Shown here piece by piece: positions 45,409 through 58,400 of a DNA stretch of 64,000 bases; the stretch's first letter is position 1; every line of letters begins with the position of its first letter. Both the position numbers and the translations under genes were made by a program. Origin of the DNA: Linum tenue (Eukaryota; Streptophyta; Magnoliopsida; Malpighiales; Linaceae); NCBI GenBank assembly GCA_946122785.1, contig CAMGYJ010000010.1:52514162-52578161 (forward strand), read 5' to 3'. The notes beneath the pieces are model-generated. The model made no database searches and was not told the origin of the DNA. It worked only from the letters and a program-made list of their open reading frames with translations.

Positions 45409-46677
45409 ATTCAATTGAATTTCATATATTATTGCCCATGGCGACTACAGTCTCATCCCCTCACTGCCAGGTGGCAGGTAGTTGATGAGGTGTTCTAGGT
45501 AACTTTTCATTATTAAACTAGTTGAATTGACAGATGTGTCTGGATAATTTAAACAAAGACATAACAAAGATAAACCTGAATAGTATTGTACTGTTGTGTG
45601 GATTATACATTCAGCATAGCGCTCGAACTCATCCACCTTCCAGATCGATTTGTTCGTAACCTTGAAGTTAATCATCATCTGTGTAATTGACCACCTTCTT
45701 TAAATTGACATTACCCAGAACTTAAATTTAGGAGAGCTAGGGTTCAGTGTAAGTGTAACCAAGTAGGTGTGGTAGCTTGATTGGCCTGGGTGTCTGCCAC
45801 GTCTTTGGAGTGGGAGAAGAGTGTCTGATGTTAGTTAATTGTGGACAGGAGAATTGCTGATTTCTATTTTCTGAAAGTGGATGATGAAAAAATCTAGAGG
45901 AAGAGTGAATATTTAAAAACTCTATTTTTGGCCTTTTTTGTTTTTTAGCTATTTAAAATTATTTGGGAAGGAATTTAGAGAAGCACAAAAGGACCAGTGT
46001 CCACCCACTTGTTCATGAAGATAACATAAATTAATAGGTGGGTGGATGTACAAATACTAAATGAATCATAACCAAAATGGTATGATATTGAATTATAACC
46101 AACACATCTTATACTAGTTCGTGCACGCCCGATGGGCGGTGAGTGTCATTTGTGTGTACTTTTCATATGGTATAAGATTCCTACTTTTATATTTATTTAT
46201 TGTTGTTATCTATTATTCGTGTTTCATTTGATATGAGGGGCGCTACATTTAATCCAGGTTTTAATCATGATCAACAATTATGTCAAACAATGTTGTAATT
46301 TTATCACCGCTTGGAACATAGTATTCATGACCATTTGATCTTTGATTGACCAACAATTTTCAACTTCATAAGTTGAACATGGTTTAAGCTAGCGTACGCC
46401 ACTTTACCGTACTCCTATCAATGTTTGCTATTTAGGCCATGAATTAACGGAGTTTGGGACATGATATTATACGATAGTCTCTAATGGGTGAACCTCATTC
46501 TCTAATTCTCTAATCTAAATCGTACGATTCATTTAATGCAAAAATAGTCACCAACGAATTTTATTTGTCAAAATATATTAAAATATAACTAATAGGTGTG
46601 AATGAAAGTGTATATTACACATCGAGTGTACGCTAGCCTTTGCCACCAGTATATTAAAGTACAACCAAACAATTATG

Positions 46678-47075
46678 TAGGGCTGGGAATCGATGCGGTT
46701 GCGGTTAACTGCACCAAAATTTGTGGTTAACCACAACCGATACGGAGCCATTATGCCAACCGCGATCGCACCATAAACGGTTTGCAGTTAACCACAACCA
46801 CAAAGTGAGGTTAAATGCATTAGTAATTGTTCAGATGAGTTGCAAAAATTTTGGGTTGTCGGCTTTGCTGCCAATGCGGGAGGATGGATCAAGGGCCACC
46901 AGATTATGGTTAACCGGATAAATAATCAGTTAAATTACGGTTACCTGTTACCTGGTTGTGGTTAAACCGCAAACCACAAAATAGGCTATTTTCGGTTTTT
47001 TTGTTAACTGCTAATCGCGCGATTTTGGTCTGGTTAGTAGTTTAACCGCAAAATCGCAACTGAATTCCAGCCCTA
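46678..47075. mobile_element. hAT-type MITE, copy B
   Basis: Duplicate of the element at 30210; 398 bp, six bases shorter because one GGTTGT unit is missing. Confidence 0.8.
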
Positions 47076-48809
47076 CTATTATGCAATGCTTCTTTATTAC
47101 CTTCAACGTTTTATGAATGATGTCAAAACTAAATGTTAGTTATAGAGACACTTTGTCTTCGCTTCACATTATCATCCAATATTAAATGTGTGACTGACTG
47201 TAACTGGAAATGTGCGATAACTTAATACAAACGTAAAGGCGCCTTGTTGTGCAATTGGTACAGTAGATGAATTTACATGACATCGGTCATGGTATGATCA
47301 TGCGTTGGTTTGACAGGACACTGGTTCGGGTACATCCCGTGTTGGTAAAGAGTACATCAGTCAGGGTATGATCTCCCAGTGAATTTCCATGACACCAATC
47401 TATGTATAATCTGTGGTGGTATATAGGACATCTACTATACTACCCGAGGAGTGTATGACTTGGCAAATTATGAAGTAAAAAGTACTGAATTAACCTAACT
47501 ATGCATGTGATTTAATCCTTGTATAAAGATTACTTATGATGTGGTATACGAAATGTGCATGTCGATGATGATGATTATGTGATGGTTTTCTATGGTGTTT
47601 TATACAATGATTTACCATGAGTTGGTGTGATGTTTCGCTATGTTAGGACGGGGTTACATGGTGATGCCAGTATGATGTGATACTTGAAGCATACATGTTT
47701 ATACAATGAGTTATCAAGACTGGCTGATGGTCCTTGTGTTGTGAATGTATGGATTTTTTGAGTTTGAGATGATGAATGTGATATGGCATGTGGGGATGAA
47801 TGGATGTTTATTTGACTAAATGAGATGTATCATATCAGGTGTATCTTGATAGTTAAGTTAATCCATTAAAGGTTGAGAGGTGGGTGATAGGAAACTGAAT
47901 ACTCAATGTTCTGCCATGGTCACTGGGAGAGACAATAAGTCCTTTCGAGCTATACTCTTAAATATAACAGATTTAACGAAGAATTAGAACATTATCTTAT
48001 GAGTCGAGTTATCCGGCGAGTATAACTGGTTACTGAAAATAGTAATAGTAATATATGTATTAGGGCATCACATTTTATATAATTAAGGATTAAAATAGTT
48101 ATTTACATCTCATCCATTATATATATCCAATTGATTAGATTCATTTACAAGTCTTGCTTAATTTAGGTGCTATGCATTTGAACATGACACAAAGTTGCAC
48201 ATTTACAATCATGTAGGAAAAAGAAAAGAACTTATGTCAAACAATAAAAAGAGAAAAGGAAGGAATTATAATTAAAGTAGAAAAAAGTAAACACAATTTG
48301 TTTTATATAATTGAATGGAAGAAAATTAAATGAAGTATGAAAAATGAAAATAGAAATAAATTGGAACAATATAAAAGAAAATATTTTGATTTGGGTTAAT
48401 TGCAAGGTTGGTCACTGAGATTACTAAAAACGTTCATGTTTAGTCACTAAAAATATTTAATTCTATTCGTGGTCACTAAAATTAGTAAAATATTTCAAGT
48501 TCGGTCACTCTCCGTCTAACTCCGTTAACTTTGGCTGATGTGGCAGTCAACTCTGAAAGTTGACCGTTAAATGTGTGACGTGGCACTTAAAAAATAAAAT
48601 AAAAAAATTTTATATTTTAAATATTCCACCTAATTATTATCATCACTAAAAAAAATAAAAACCTAATACTTCTACTACCTCCGCCGAACCCGCTTTCTCC
48701 TCCCCGACTCCACCCGCCGCCATCACGGCTGAAGACCCTCTCGTGTTGTGGTCTCTACTGAAGAACCCGATCCGGATGTCCGCTGTCAGGTAGTTATTTG
48801 TCTACGTAA

Positions 48810-49052
48810 AGATCAGCGTCTTCGTCCTCGTCTTACTCAAACAAGTCTCCGTTCCTGAGAAAAAGCTCTTCCCTCAAGTACGCCGGCGGCGACGGCGAAG
48901 GGGCAAGCGAGGGTTTCTCTGAAAAGGGGGGTTCGTCTTCAATCGGGCGGAAATGCACCAACTTGGCGAAAGAACAGAAGGCCAGATTCTACATCATGCG
49001 CCGCTGCATCGCCATGCTCGTCTGTTGGCACAAGCACGCCGCCGATCCCTGA
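48810..49052 (+). pseudogene. Captured RTFL/DVL gene fragment, copy B
   Basis: Identical reading frame to copy A, with the RTFL core ARFYIMRRCIAMLVCWH intact and again no in-frame ATG upstream. An overlapping 70-codon frame starting at 48953 exists only because the (CT)n run differs in length, and it is not the family frame. Confidence 0.85.
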
Positions 49053-49664
49053 CCCACATCATCATCCAACCCAACTCTCTCTCTCTCTCTCTCTCCTCGT
49101 CCTCTGGCCAGGGCAAGCTCATGAATCGCCAATTGATGCATCAATTAATCTCGTTACCGGATTAATCTTGATTTATTATTGTTCTTTTCACTTGTGGAAT
49201 TTTGTTTGTGAGAGAATTGAAGGACGAGACAAAGGCAGCATCTAATAGATGATCAATTGCTCTGCTGTTACAGAGTTGAGCATAAGTTTTCCCCTTTACT
49301 TTTCCTTCTTCTTCTTCTACATTTTTTTCTTCTACTTCTGTCAGGTTTGTCATGAGCTTGATTGGGTTGAGCTTGTAGAATCATATATGACGAGGTGTAA
49401 TTAGTTAGAAACGATTTGATGAATCAATGATGATGATATATAAAATGCCCAGAGCAGAGCTGAGCTCTAGCTAGATACAAAAACCCAGTGCCATTACTAT
49501 GATTCCATCTACTTATAGTACTGTTTGTTCCTTATAGTCAAGTTGAGCTCTTTCTGGGTTTTCTTACTCAATTTTGCAGTTTGAGACTACTCTGGAAATC
49601 CATGATCAGTTTAGGGAAAGGGATGTCTGCCATTTGAAGATTAATGAGTTGTAAATGGTAACAG

Positions 49665-49994
49665 TGTTGATATGACTTGAATCGGATTATCAGCCGCTAC
49701 GACTGGTAATCGGGGGTCTCGCTGTTCTGGGCCTGGTCTGTAACCATTTCCTTTGCTAGATTGGATTAGGTTTAGACCCACATGGAGAAGTACTATAAAT
49801 ACTTCTCATACTCCTCTGTAATCTGTAATCTCCTTGATATAGTGAAATCGGCTCTCTCTCGCCCGTGGACGTAGCTAACACACATCGTGTTAGTGAACCA
49901 CGTAAATCGTGTGTCGTGTTTTCGATTCTCGCTTTCGTATTCTTGCTTTGTCGATCCCGGCGATTTCCCGATCCGTAGCAGCCCGGTTATAACA
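49665..49994 (+). mobile_element. Solo LTR of a copia element, copy B
   Basis: Duplicate of the LTR at 33206, with AACAG target duplication at 49660-49664 and 49995-49999. Confidence 0.92.
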
Positions 49995-51218
49995 AACAGA
50001 GATCTCAATATATGCCCCTCAATCACTGTTAGTACCAACTCTCAAAGAACCCGATCTGGATGTCGGACCTTCAGCCGTGATGGCGGCGAGTGGAGTGGGG
50101 GAGGAGAAAGCTGGTTAGGCCGAGGTAGTAGAAGAATTAGGTTTTTATTTTTATTTTTTTAGTGATGATAATAATTAGGTGGAATATTTAAAATATAAAA
50201 TTTTAATTTTAATTTTTTATTTTTTAAGTGCCACGTCACACATTTAACGGTCAACTTTGAGAGTTGACTGCCACATCAGCCAAAGTTAACGGAGAGTGAC
50301 CGAACTTGAAATGTTTTACTAATTTTATTGACCACGAATGGAATTAAATATTTTGAGTGACTAAATATGAACGTTTTTAATAATCTCAGTGACCAAACTT
50401 GCAATTAACCCATTTTGATTTATTTTAATACGCGAGAAATGTCAAAATCAATCCCTAAAAATTACAAAATGCATATTTGTATATGCACATTACTTTTCTT
50501 GTAACTTCTTTTACCAATTGATCACAAACATAATTAAGCTATATAATCATAATTCGATTTTGAAAAAGATACAAAAAAACGTTTGGTGACCATTGGTGAT
50601 ATTCTTAAACACATGATATGTCGTTTATCATTTTAGCATATGACTGAACTATGTTTATATATTTGATTAATCTTAAAGTATAGGAACATGTCACATGAAT
50701 AAGTTATTATGACTATGTTTTGACTTAGCTAATCATCATTGTTACTACATGCTATTATCTCTTAATAATATAGTAAGCATACAAAAGAAATTGTTATATT
50801 TCTAGTACTTCGCAACATAATTGTATTGGCTCGCATATATATAGTATTTCGTACAAACAAAATGTTAAATGCTTCATGTTCTACAATACGAAAGAAGGTT
50901 ATTCTTTGCTTTTTTTATTTTCAATTTAAAAAAAATCACATGTCAAATTATGTAAAAGTTTAGAATTCTGTATCACTAATTTCATTTTTTTATCTTTAAT
51001 TATTTTTAAAAATTATAAAAAATTATCAAACATATTATAAACTAACAATTAAACATAGGTTATTTCTAGTTGTTAATGATTTTCTATCATTGCTAAAAAA
51101 TAGAATACAAAATTTTGTCTGTGATAGTTTTTATTGTGTAATGTATAGAAGTCAACCATTAAATAAAAATAAAATGTTATATGTTGTATATTTTTTCTAA
51201 CATGAGTATTAATCTTGT

Positions 51219-51659
51219 TGTGATTAATTGCATCAAGAGATTTAATTCTATTGGTTAAACAACTGAAATGATTACAGTTTGAGCTCCTAGGTTGCATGAT
51301 TAAATCTTAATTGTGGTAATTGATATGCATGTTTTGATGTGATTAATGACATCAAATATACTTTATCCTACTGGTTGAGCACCTGAAATGATTATAGTTT
51401 AATCTCATAGGTCACATGAATTCTATTGGTTAAACAACTGAAATGATTACAATTTGAGCTTCTAGGTTGCATGATTAAATCTTAGTTATGGTGATTGATA
51501 TACATGATTTGATGTGATTAATAACATAAAAAATACTTTGTCCCACTGGTTGAGCACTTGATATGATGATAGTTTAACCTAATAGGTCATAGGTTCAAAT
51601 CTTGGTCATGATGATTGATATACATGTTTATTTAGTTTTATGTTAATGTAATTAATACC
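51219..51659 (+). repeat. Degenerate ~185-bp internal repeat, copy B
   Basis: Duplicate of 34760-35200. Confidence 0.55.
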
Positions 51660-51972
51660 TTCAAAATATTAAAATTATAAAAATGACATGGAAAATTGTG
51701 GAGTTTTCTTTGTCCTATGTGGCAAAAACTTTCTTAACAACGACCATAATATAAGTTAAGATAAGATAAGATATGAGGCATTAAAAGATATTGTAAATCG
51801 TGAAAAAGTTGGTGATGTATAAAATCGAACAAAATCAGTTAAAAATATGATGAAAGCACTTAAAAGAGTTTACAATTGTGTTTTATTTCGTCTTTAAGTA
51901 TTTCTGTGTAACATGATAACTAGATTAATTTAGGAGAAATTGTATTGATTTTTCTGATTAAAATGTATGGAA

Positions 51973-52047
51973 TGGATCAACGCGGGTGATAGGAACACAA
52001 AGTATTTCCACACAAGAGCTATGAAGAGGAGAAAACATAACAGAAAA
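51973..52047 (+). pseudogene. LINE ORF2 scrap at satellite boundary, copy B
   Basis: Duplicate of 35514-35588. Confidence 0.75.
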
Positions 52048-55000
52048 TGACATTTCGGAAAAATCGTCCGAAATATGTGATGGTTGATTAGGAATAAATC
52101 CGCTCAAATCGGTGCTTAATGGACTTATCATCCGTCGAGAATACGATCAATAGACTTCAATATCGGTGGATGGTAGCCTCGGCCAAATTCCGTGATCTGT
52201 AGCCTCCAGAATCGAAAGAAAATGGCATTTCGGAAAAATCGCCCAAAATCTATGATGGTACCCCTTTGGAATCTGCCAAAAATTGACTCGGAATAAATTC
52301 GCCCAAATCGATGCTTAATGCACTTATTCATTTTTTAAGAATAGCCTCAGGGCAATTCCGTGATCTGTAGCCTTCAAAATCCGAAGAAAATGGCCTTTCG
52401 TCGGCCAATAAATTATAAAAATGTCATCCAAAAATAAATTGGCCTAAATCGGTTCTTAATTGACTTATCATCCGTCGAGAATAGGATTAATAGACTTCAT
52501 TATCTATGGAGAATAGCCTCGGCCTGATTCCGTGATCTGTAGCCTACAGAATAGAAAGAAAATCACATTTCAGAAAAATCGCCCGAAATCTTTGATGGTA
52601 CCCCTTTCGAATCTGCCAAAAATTGACCCGGAATAAATTCGCCCAAATCGATGTTTAATGGAATTAATCGTCGTTGAAGAATAGCCTCAGGCCGAATCCG
52701 TGATCTGTAGCCTTCAAAACCCAAAGAAAATGGCATTTCGTCACCCAAAAAATTACGAAAATGCCATCCGAAAATAAATTTGCCCAAATCGGTGCTTAAT
52801 GGACGTATCATCCGTCAAGAATAGGATTAATAGACTTCATTATCGGTGGAGAATAGCCTCGGCCTGATTCGGTGATCTATAGACTCCAGAAAATGGCATT
52901 TGGAAAAATTTGCACGAAATTTGTGATGGTATCCCTTTGGAATCTGCCAAAAATTGACCCGGAATAAATCCTTCCAAATCGGTGCTTAATGGACTAAATC
53001 GTCGTTGAAGAATAGCCTCAGCCGAATCCGGTATCTGTAGCCTTCAAAATCCAAAGAAAATAGCCTTTCGTCGCCCAAAAAATTACGATAATGTCATCCA
53101 AAAATAAATTGGCCCAAATCGGTGCTTAATGGACTTATCATCCGTCGAGAATAGGATCAATAGACTTCATTATCGGTGGAGAATAGTCTCGGCGTGATTC
53201 CGCGATCTGTAGCCTCCAAAATTGAAAGAATATAGCATTTGGGAAAAATCGCACGAAATCTGTGATGGTACCCCATTGGAATCTTCCGAAAATTGACCCA
53301 GAATAAATATGCCCAAATCGGTGCTAAATGAACTTAATCATCGTTGAATAATAAACTCAGGGCGAATCCGTGATTTGTAGCCTTCAAAATCCAAAGAAAA
53401 TGGCCTTTGTCACCCACAAAATTATGAAAATGCAATCCAAAAATAAACTGGCCCAAATCGATGCTTAATGGACTTATCATCCGTTGAGAATAGGATCAGT
53501 AGACTTCATTATAGGTGGAGAATAACCTCGGCCCGATTCTGTGATTTGTAGCCTCAAGAATCGGGAAAAAATCCAAAAGTACCACTGTTTAAAAAAAAAA
53601 TTCCAAAAATACCACCCAACCCCAAAAAATTCCAAAAATACCACCCTTTTTCAAAAACCGCCACCCCACCCAGCGGTTTGGTCGAAAACCGCTTGTCGGG
53701 GGCGCGGTTTTGGACCAAACCGCGGGCCTAGGGGGCGGTTATATAAAAAAAAAAAAATTGGACCAAACCACTGGGTGGGGTGGCGGTTTGGTCCAAATTG
53801 TTTTTTTTTTTCCGACCAACTACTAACTTCGGTCGAAACTTCAAACGAACGTAACTTTGCACTCGGGTATCCGATCGTAGCGATTTTTTTTTCATTTCGC
53901 ATAACTTTTCAAGATCTACAACTTTTACTAGGATGAAATATTCAAAACAGGAACTATTTGTGGATATACGGGACCTTGAGAATAACTTTACCTTTACTTT
54001 TCAGAAATCCATGTACATTTTGAAATTATGATTATAATAAAAGTTGTAGATCTTGAAAAGTTATGTTGAATAAAAAAAGAATTCATGACATTCGGATTTT
54101 GGAGCACAAAGTTATGGCCGCCCAAAGTTTGACGAAATAAAAAAAAAGGTCGTTCGGGGTGGCAAATGACGTTTTTTCGAGACGAAGACGGAACCCGACT
54201 GTTTTAGACTTGCAAGATCTCAAAAAGTTATTCGGATTCAAAAAATGGAGGCCGCAAACTTTTTGAGATCTTGCAAGCCGCAAACTGCCGGGTCTCGCCT
54301 TTCGTCAAACTTTGGGCGGCCATAACTTTGTGCTCCAAACTCCGAATGTTATGAACATTTTTTTGATTCCGCATAACTTTTCAAGATCTACAACTTTTAA
54401 TATAATCATAATTTCAAAATGTACATGGATTTCTGAAAAGTAAAGGTAAAGTTATTCTCAAGGTCCCGTATATCCACAAATAGTTCCTGTTTTGAATATT
54501 TCATCCTAGTAAAAGTTGTAGATCTTGAAAAGTTATGCGAAATGAAAAAAAAATCGCTACGATCGGATACCCGAGTGCAAAGTTACGTTCGTTTGAAGTT
54601 TCGACCGAAGTTAGTAGTTGGTCGGAAAAAAAAAAACAATTTGGACCAAACCGCCACCCCACCCAGTGGTTTGGTCCAATTTTTTTTTTTTTATATAACC
54701 GCCCCCTAGGCCCGCGGTTTGGTCCAAAACCGCGCCCCCGACAAGCGGTTTTCGACCAAACCGCTGGGTGGGGTGGCGGTTTTTGAAAAAGGGTGGTATT
54801 TTTGGAATTTTTTGGGGTTGGGTGGTATTTTTGGAATTTTTTTTTAACATTGGTACTTTTGGATTTTTTTCCAAGAATCGAAAGAAAAAGGCATTTGGAA
54901 AATTTTGCCCGAAATCTGTGATGGTACCTGTTTGGAATCCTCCCAAATCGGTGCTTAATGGACTTAATTGTCGTTGAAGAATAGTCTCAGCCGAATCCGG

Positions 55001-55440
55001 TATCTGTAGCCTTCAAAATCAAAAGAAAATAGCCGTTCGTCGCCCAAAAATCAAATGAGTATGCCATCCGAAAATAAATTGGCCAAATCGGTACTTAATG
55101 GACTTATCATTCGTCGGTGGAGAATATACTCGGCTTGATTTCGTGATCTGTAGCCTCCGGAATTGAAAGAAAATGACATTTCGGAAAAATCGTCCGAAAT
55201 TTGTGATGGTACCCTTTGGAATCTGCCATAAATTGACCCGGAATAAATCTGCCCAAATCGGTGCTTAATGGACTTAATCGTCGTTGAAGAGTAGCCTCAA
55301 GCCGAATCCGTGATCAGTAGCCTTCAAAATCCAAAGAAAATGGCCTTTCGTCGCCCAAAAAATTACGAAAATGTCATCCGAAAAAAAATTGGCCCAAATC
55401 GATGCGTCAAGGACTTATCATCCATCGAGCATACGATCAA
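52048..55440 (-). repeat. Satellite array, minus orientation, copy B
   Basis: Duplicate of 35589-39150 but missing one 141-bp half-unit near 52115. The breakpoints fall in the sequence CAAATCGGTGCTTAATGGAC shared by both halves, as expected of slippage or unequal exchange. Confidence 0.93.
53564..54872. mobile_element. Foldback element, copy B, with inverted core
   Basis: 1309 bp with the same target duplication AAGAATCG at 53556-53563 and 54873-54880. The outer ends match copy A in orientation, but the central core (about 54080-54300) is the reverse complement of that in copy A. For example the 66-codon open frame on plus at 37863-38063 reappears on minus at 54083-54283. Both arms now resemble the right arm of copy A, so the left arm has lost about 29 bp. 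Confidence 0.9.
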
Positions 55441-58400
55441 TATTCTCCACGGATGATAAGTCTATTAAGCACCGATTTGGGCAAATTTATTTTCTGATTG
55501 CATTTTCAAAATTTATGGGGCGACGAAATACCATTTTCTTTGAATTTGTAAGGCTACAGGTCATGGATTCGGCCTGAGGCTATTCTTCAACGATGATTAA
55601 GTCCATTAAGCACCGATTTGGGCGGATTTATTCTGGGTCAATTATTAGCAGATTCCAAAGGGGTACCATCACATATTTCGGGCGATTTTTCTGAAATGCC
55701 ATTTTCTTTGGATTCTGGAGACTACAGATCACGGAATCAGGCCGAGACTATTCTCCAGTGATAATGAAGTCTATTGATCCTATTCTCCAAGGATGATAAG
55801 TCTATTAAACTCCAATTAGGGCAAATTTATTTTCTGATTGCATTTTCGAAATTTATGGAGCGACGAAAGACCATTTTCTTTGAATTTCTAAGGCTACAGG
55901 TCAAGGATTCGGCCTGAGACTATTCTTCAACGATGATTAAGTTCATTAAGGACCCATTTGGGTGCATTTATTACGGGTCAATTTTTGGCAGATTCCAAAG
56001 GGGTACCATCTGAAATTTCGGGCGATTTTTTCGAAATGCCATTTTCTTTAGATTCTGGAGGCTACAGATCACGGAATCAGGCCGATGCTATTCTCCACCG
56101 ATAATAAAGTCTATTGATCCTATTCTCCACGGATGATAAGTCCATTAAGCACATATTTGGGCCAATTTATTTTCAGATGGCCTTTTCGTAATTTATAGGG
56201 CGACGAATTTTCTTTGGATTTTAAAGGATACAGGTCATGGATTCGGCCTGAGGCTATTCTTCAATGATGATTAAGTCCATTAAGCACCGATTTGGGGGGA
56301 TTTATTCCGGGTCAATTTTTGGAAGATTCCAAAGGGGGACCATGACAGATTTCTGGCGATTTTTCCGAAAAGCCATTTTCATTCGATTCTGGAGGCTACA
56401 GATCTAGGAATCAGTCTGAGGCTATTCTCCATCGATAATGAAGTCTATTGATCCTATTCTCAACGGATTATAAGTCCATTAAGCACCGATTTCGGCCAAT
56501 TGATTTTCGGATGGCATTTTCGTAATATATGGGGCGACGAAAGGACATTTTCATTTGATTTTGAAGGCTACAGGTCACGGATTCGGCCTGAGGCTATGCT
56601 TCAACGATGATTAAGTTCATTAAGCATCGTTTTGGGCGGATTTATTCCGGGTCAATTTTAGGCAGATTCCAAAGGGGTACCATCACAGATTTCGACGATT
56701 TTTTCGAAATGCCATTTTCTTTCGATTATGGTGGTTACAGATCACGGAATCAGGCCGAGGCTATTCTCCACCTATAATGAAATCTATTGATCCTATTCTC
56801 CACGGATGGTAAGTACATTAAGCACCGATTTGGGCCAATTTATTTCGGATGGCATTTTCGTAATTTATGGGGAGACGAAAGCCCATTTTCTTTGGATTTT
56901 CAATGGTACATGTCACGGATTCGGCCTGAGGTTATTCTTCAATGATGATTAAGTCCATTAAGCATCGATTGGGCGGATTTATTCCGGGTCAATTTTGGCA
57001 GATTCCAAAGGGGTACCATCACAGATTTCGGGCAATTTTTCTGAAATGCCATTTTCTTTTGATTCTGGGGGCCACAGATCACGGAATCAGGCTGAGGCTA
57101 TTCTCCACCGATAATGAAGTCTATTGATCCTATTCTCCACGGATGATAAGTCCATTAAGCACCAATTTGGGCCAATTTATTTTCGGATGACATTTTCGTA
57201 ATTTATGGTGCGACGAAAGGCTATTTTCATTGGATTTTGAAGGCTACAGGTCACGGATTCGGCCTGAGGCTATTCTCCAACGATGATTAAGTTCATTAAG
57301 CACCGATTTGGGTGCATTTATTCCGGGTCAATTTTTGGCAGATTCCAAAGGGGTACCATCACAGATTTCGGGCGATTTTTCCGAAATGCCATTTTCTTTC
57401 GATTCTGGAGGCTACAGATAACGGAATCAGGCCGAGGCTATTCTCCATCGATAATGAAGTCTATTGATCCTATTCTCCAAGGATGATAAGTCCATTAAGC
57501 ACCAATTTGGACCAATTTTTTTCGGATGGCATTTTCGTAATTTATGGGGCGACGAAAGGCCATTTTATTTGGATTTCGAAGGCTACTGATCACGGATTCG
57601 ACTTGAGGCTATTCTTCAACGATGATTATGTCCATTAAGCACCGATTTGTGCGGATTTATTCCGAGTCCATTTTTAGCATATTCCAAAGGGGCACCATCA
57701 CAGATTTTGGGCAATTTTTCCGAAATGCAATTTTCTTTGGATTATGGAGGCTATAGATCACGGAATCAGGCCGAGGCTATTCTCCCCGATAATGAAGTCT
57801 ATTAATCCTATTCTCCACTGATGATATGTCCATTAATCACCGATTTGGCCCAATTTATTTTTGGATGGCATTTTCGTAATTTATGGGGCGACGAAAGGCT
57901 ATTTTTCTTTGGATTTTGAAGGCTACAGGTCACGGATTCGGCCTGAGGCTATTCTTCAACGATGATTAAGTCCATTAAGCACCGATTTGGTTGGATTTAT
58001 TTCGGGTCAATTTTTGGCAGATTCGTAAGGGGTACCTTCACAGATTTCACGCGATTTTTCCGAAATGACATTTCTTTAGATTTTGGACGCTACAGATCAC
58101 GGAATCAGGCCGTGGCTATTCTCCACTGATAATGATGGGTATTGATCTTATTCTCCAAGGATGATAAGTCCATTAAGCACCGATCTGGACCAATTTATTT
58201 TCGGATGGCATTTTCGTAATTTATGGGGCGACGAAAGGCCATTTTCTTTGCATTTTGAAGGCTACAGGTCACGGATTAGGCCTGAGGCTATTCTTCAACG
58301 AAGATTAAGTTCATTAAGCACCGATTTGGGTGCATTTATTCCGGGTCAATTTTTGGCAGATTCCACCATCACAGATTTCGGGCGATTTTTCCGAAATGCC

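Larger units (their letters stand above)
48393..50411. mobile_element. Pack-MULE with captured RTFL/DVL gene, copy B
   Basis: Duplicate of 31931-33952, with the same 10-bp target duplication at 48383-48392 and 50412-50421. Small differences lie in an A-rich run of the left TIR and the (CT)n run after the captured frame. Confidence 0.9.
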
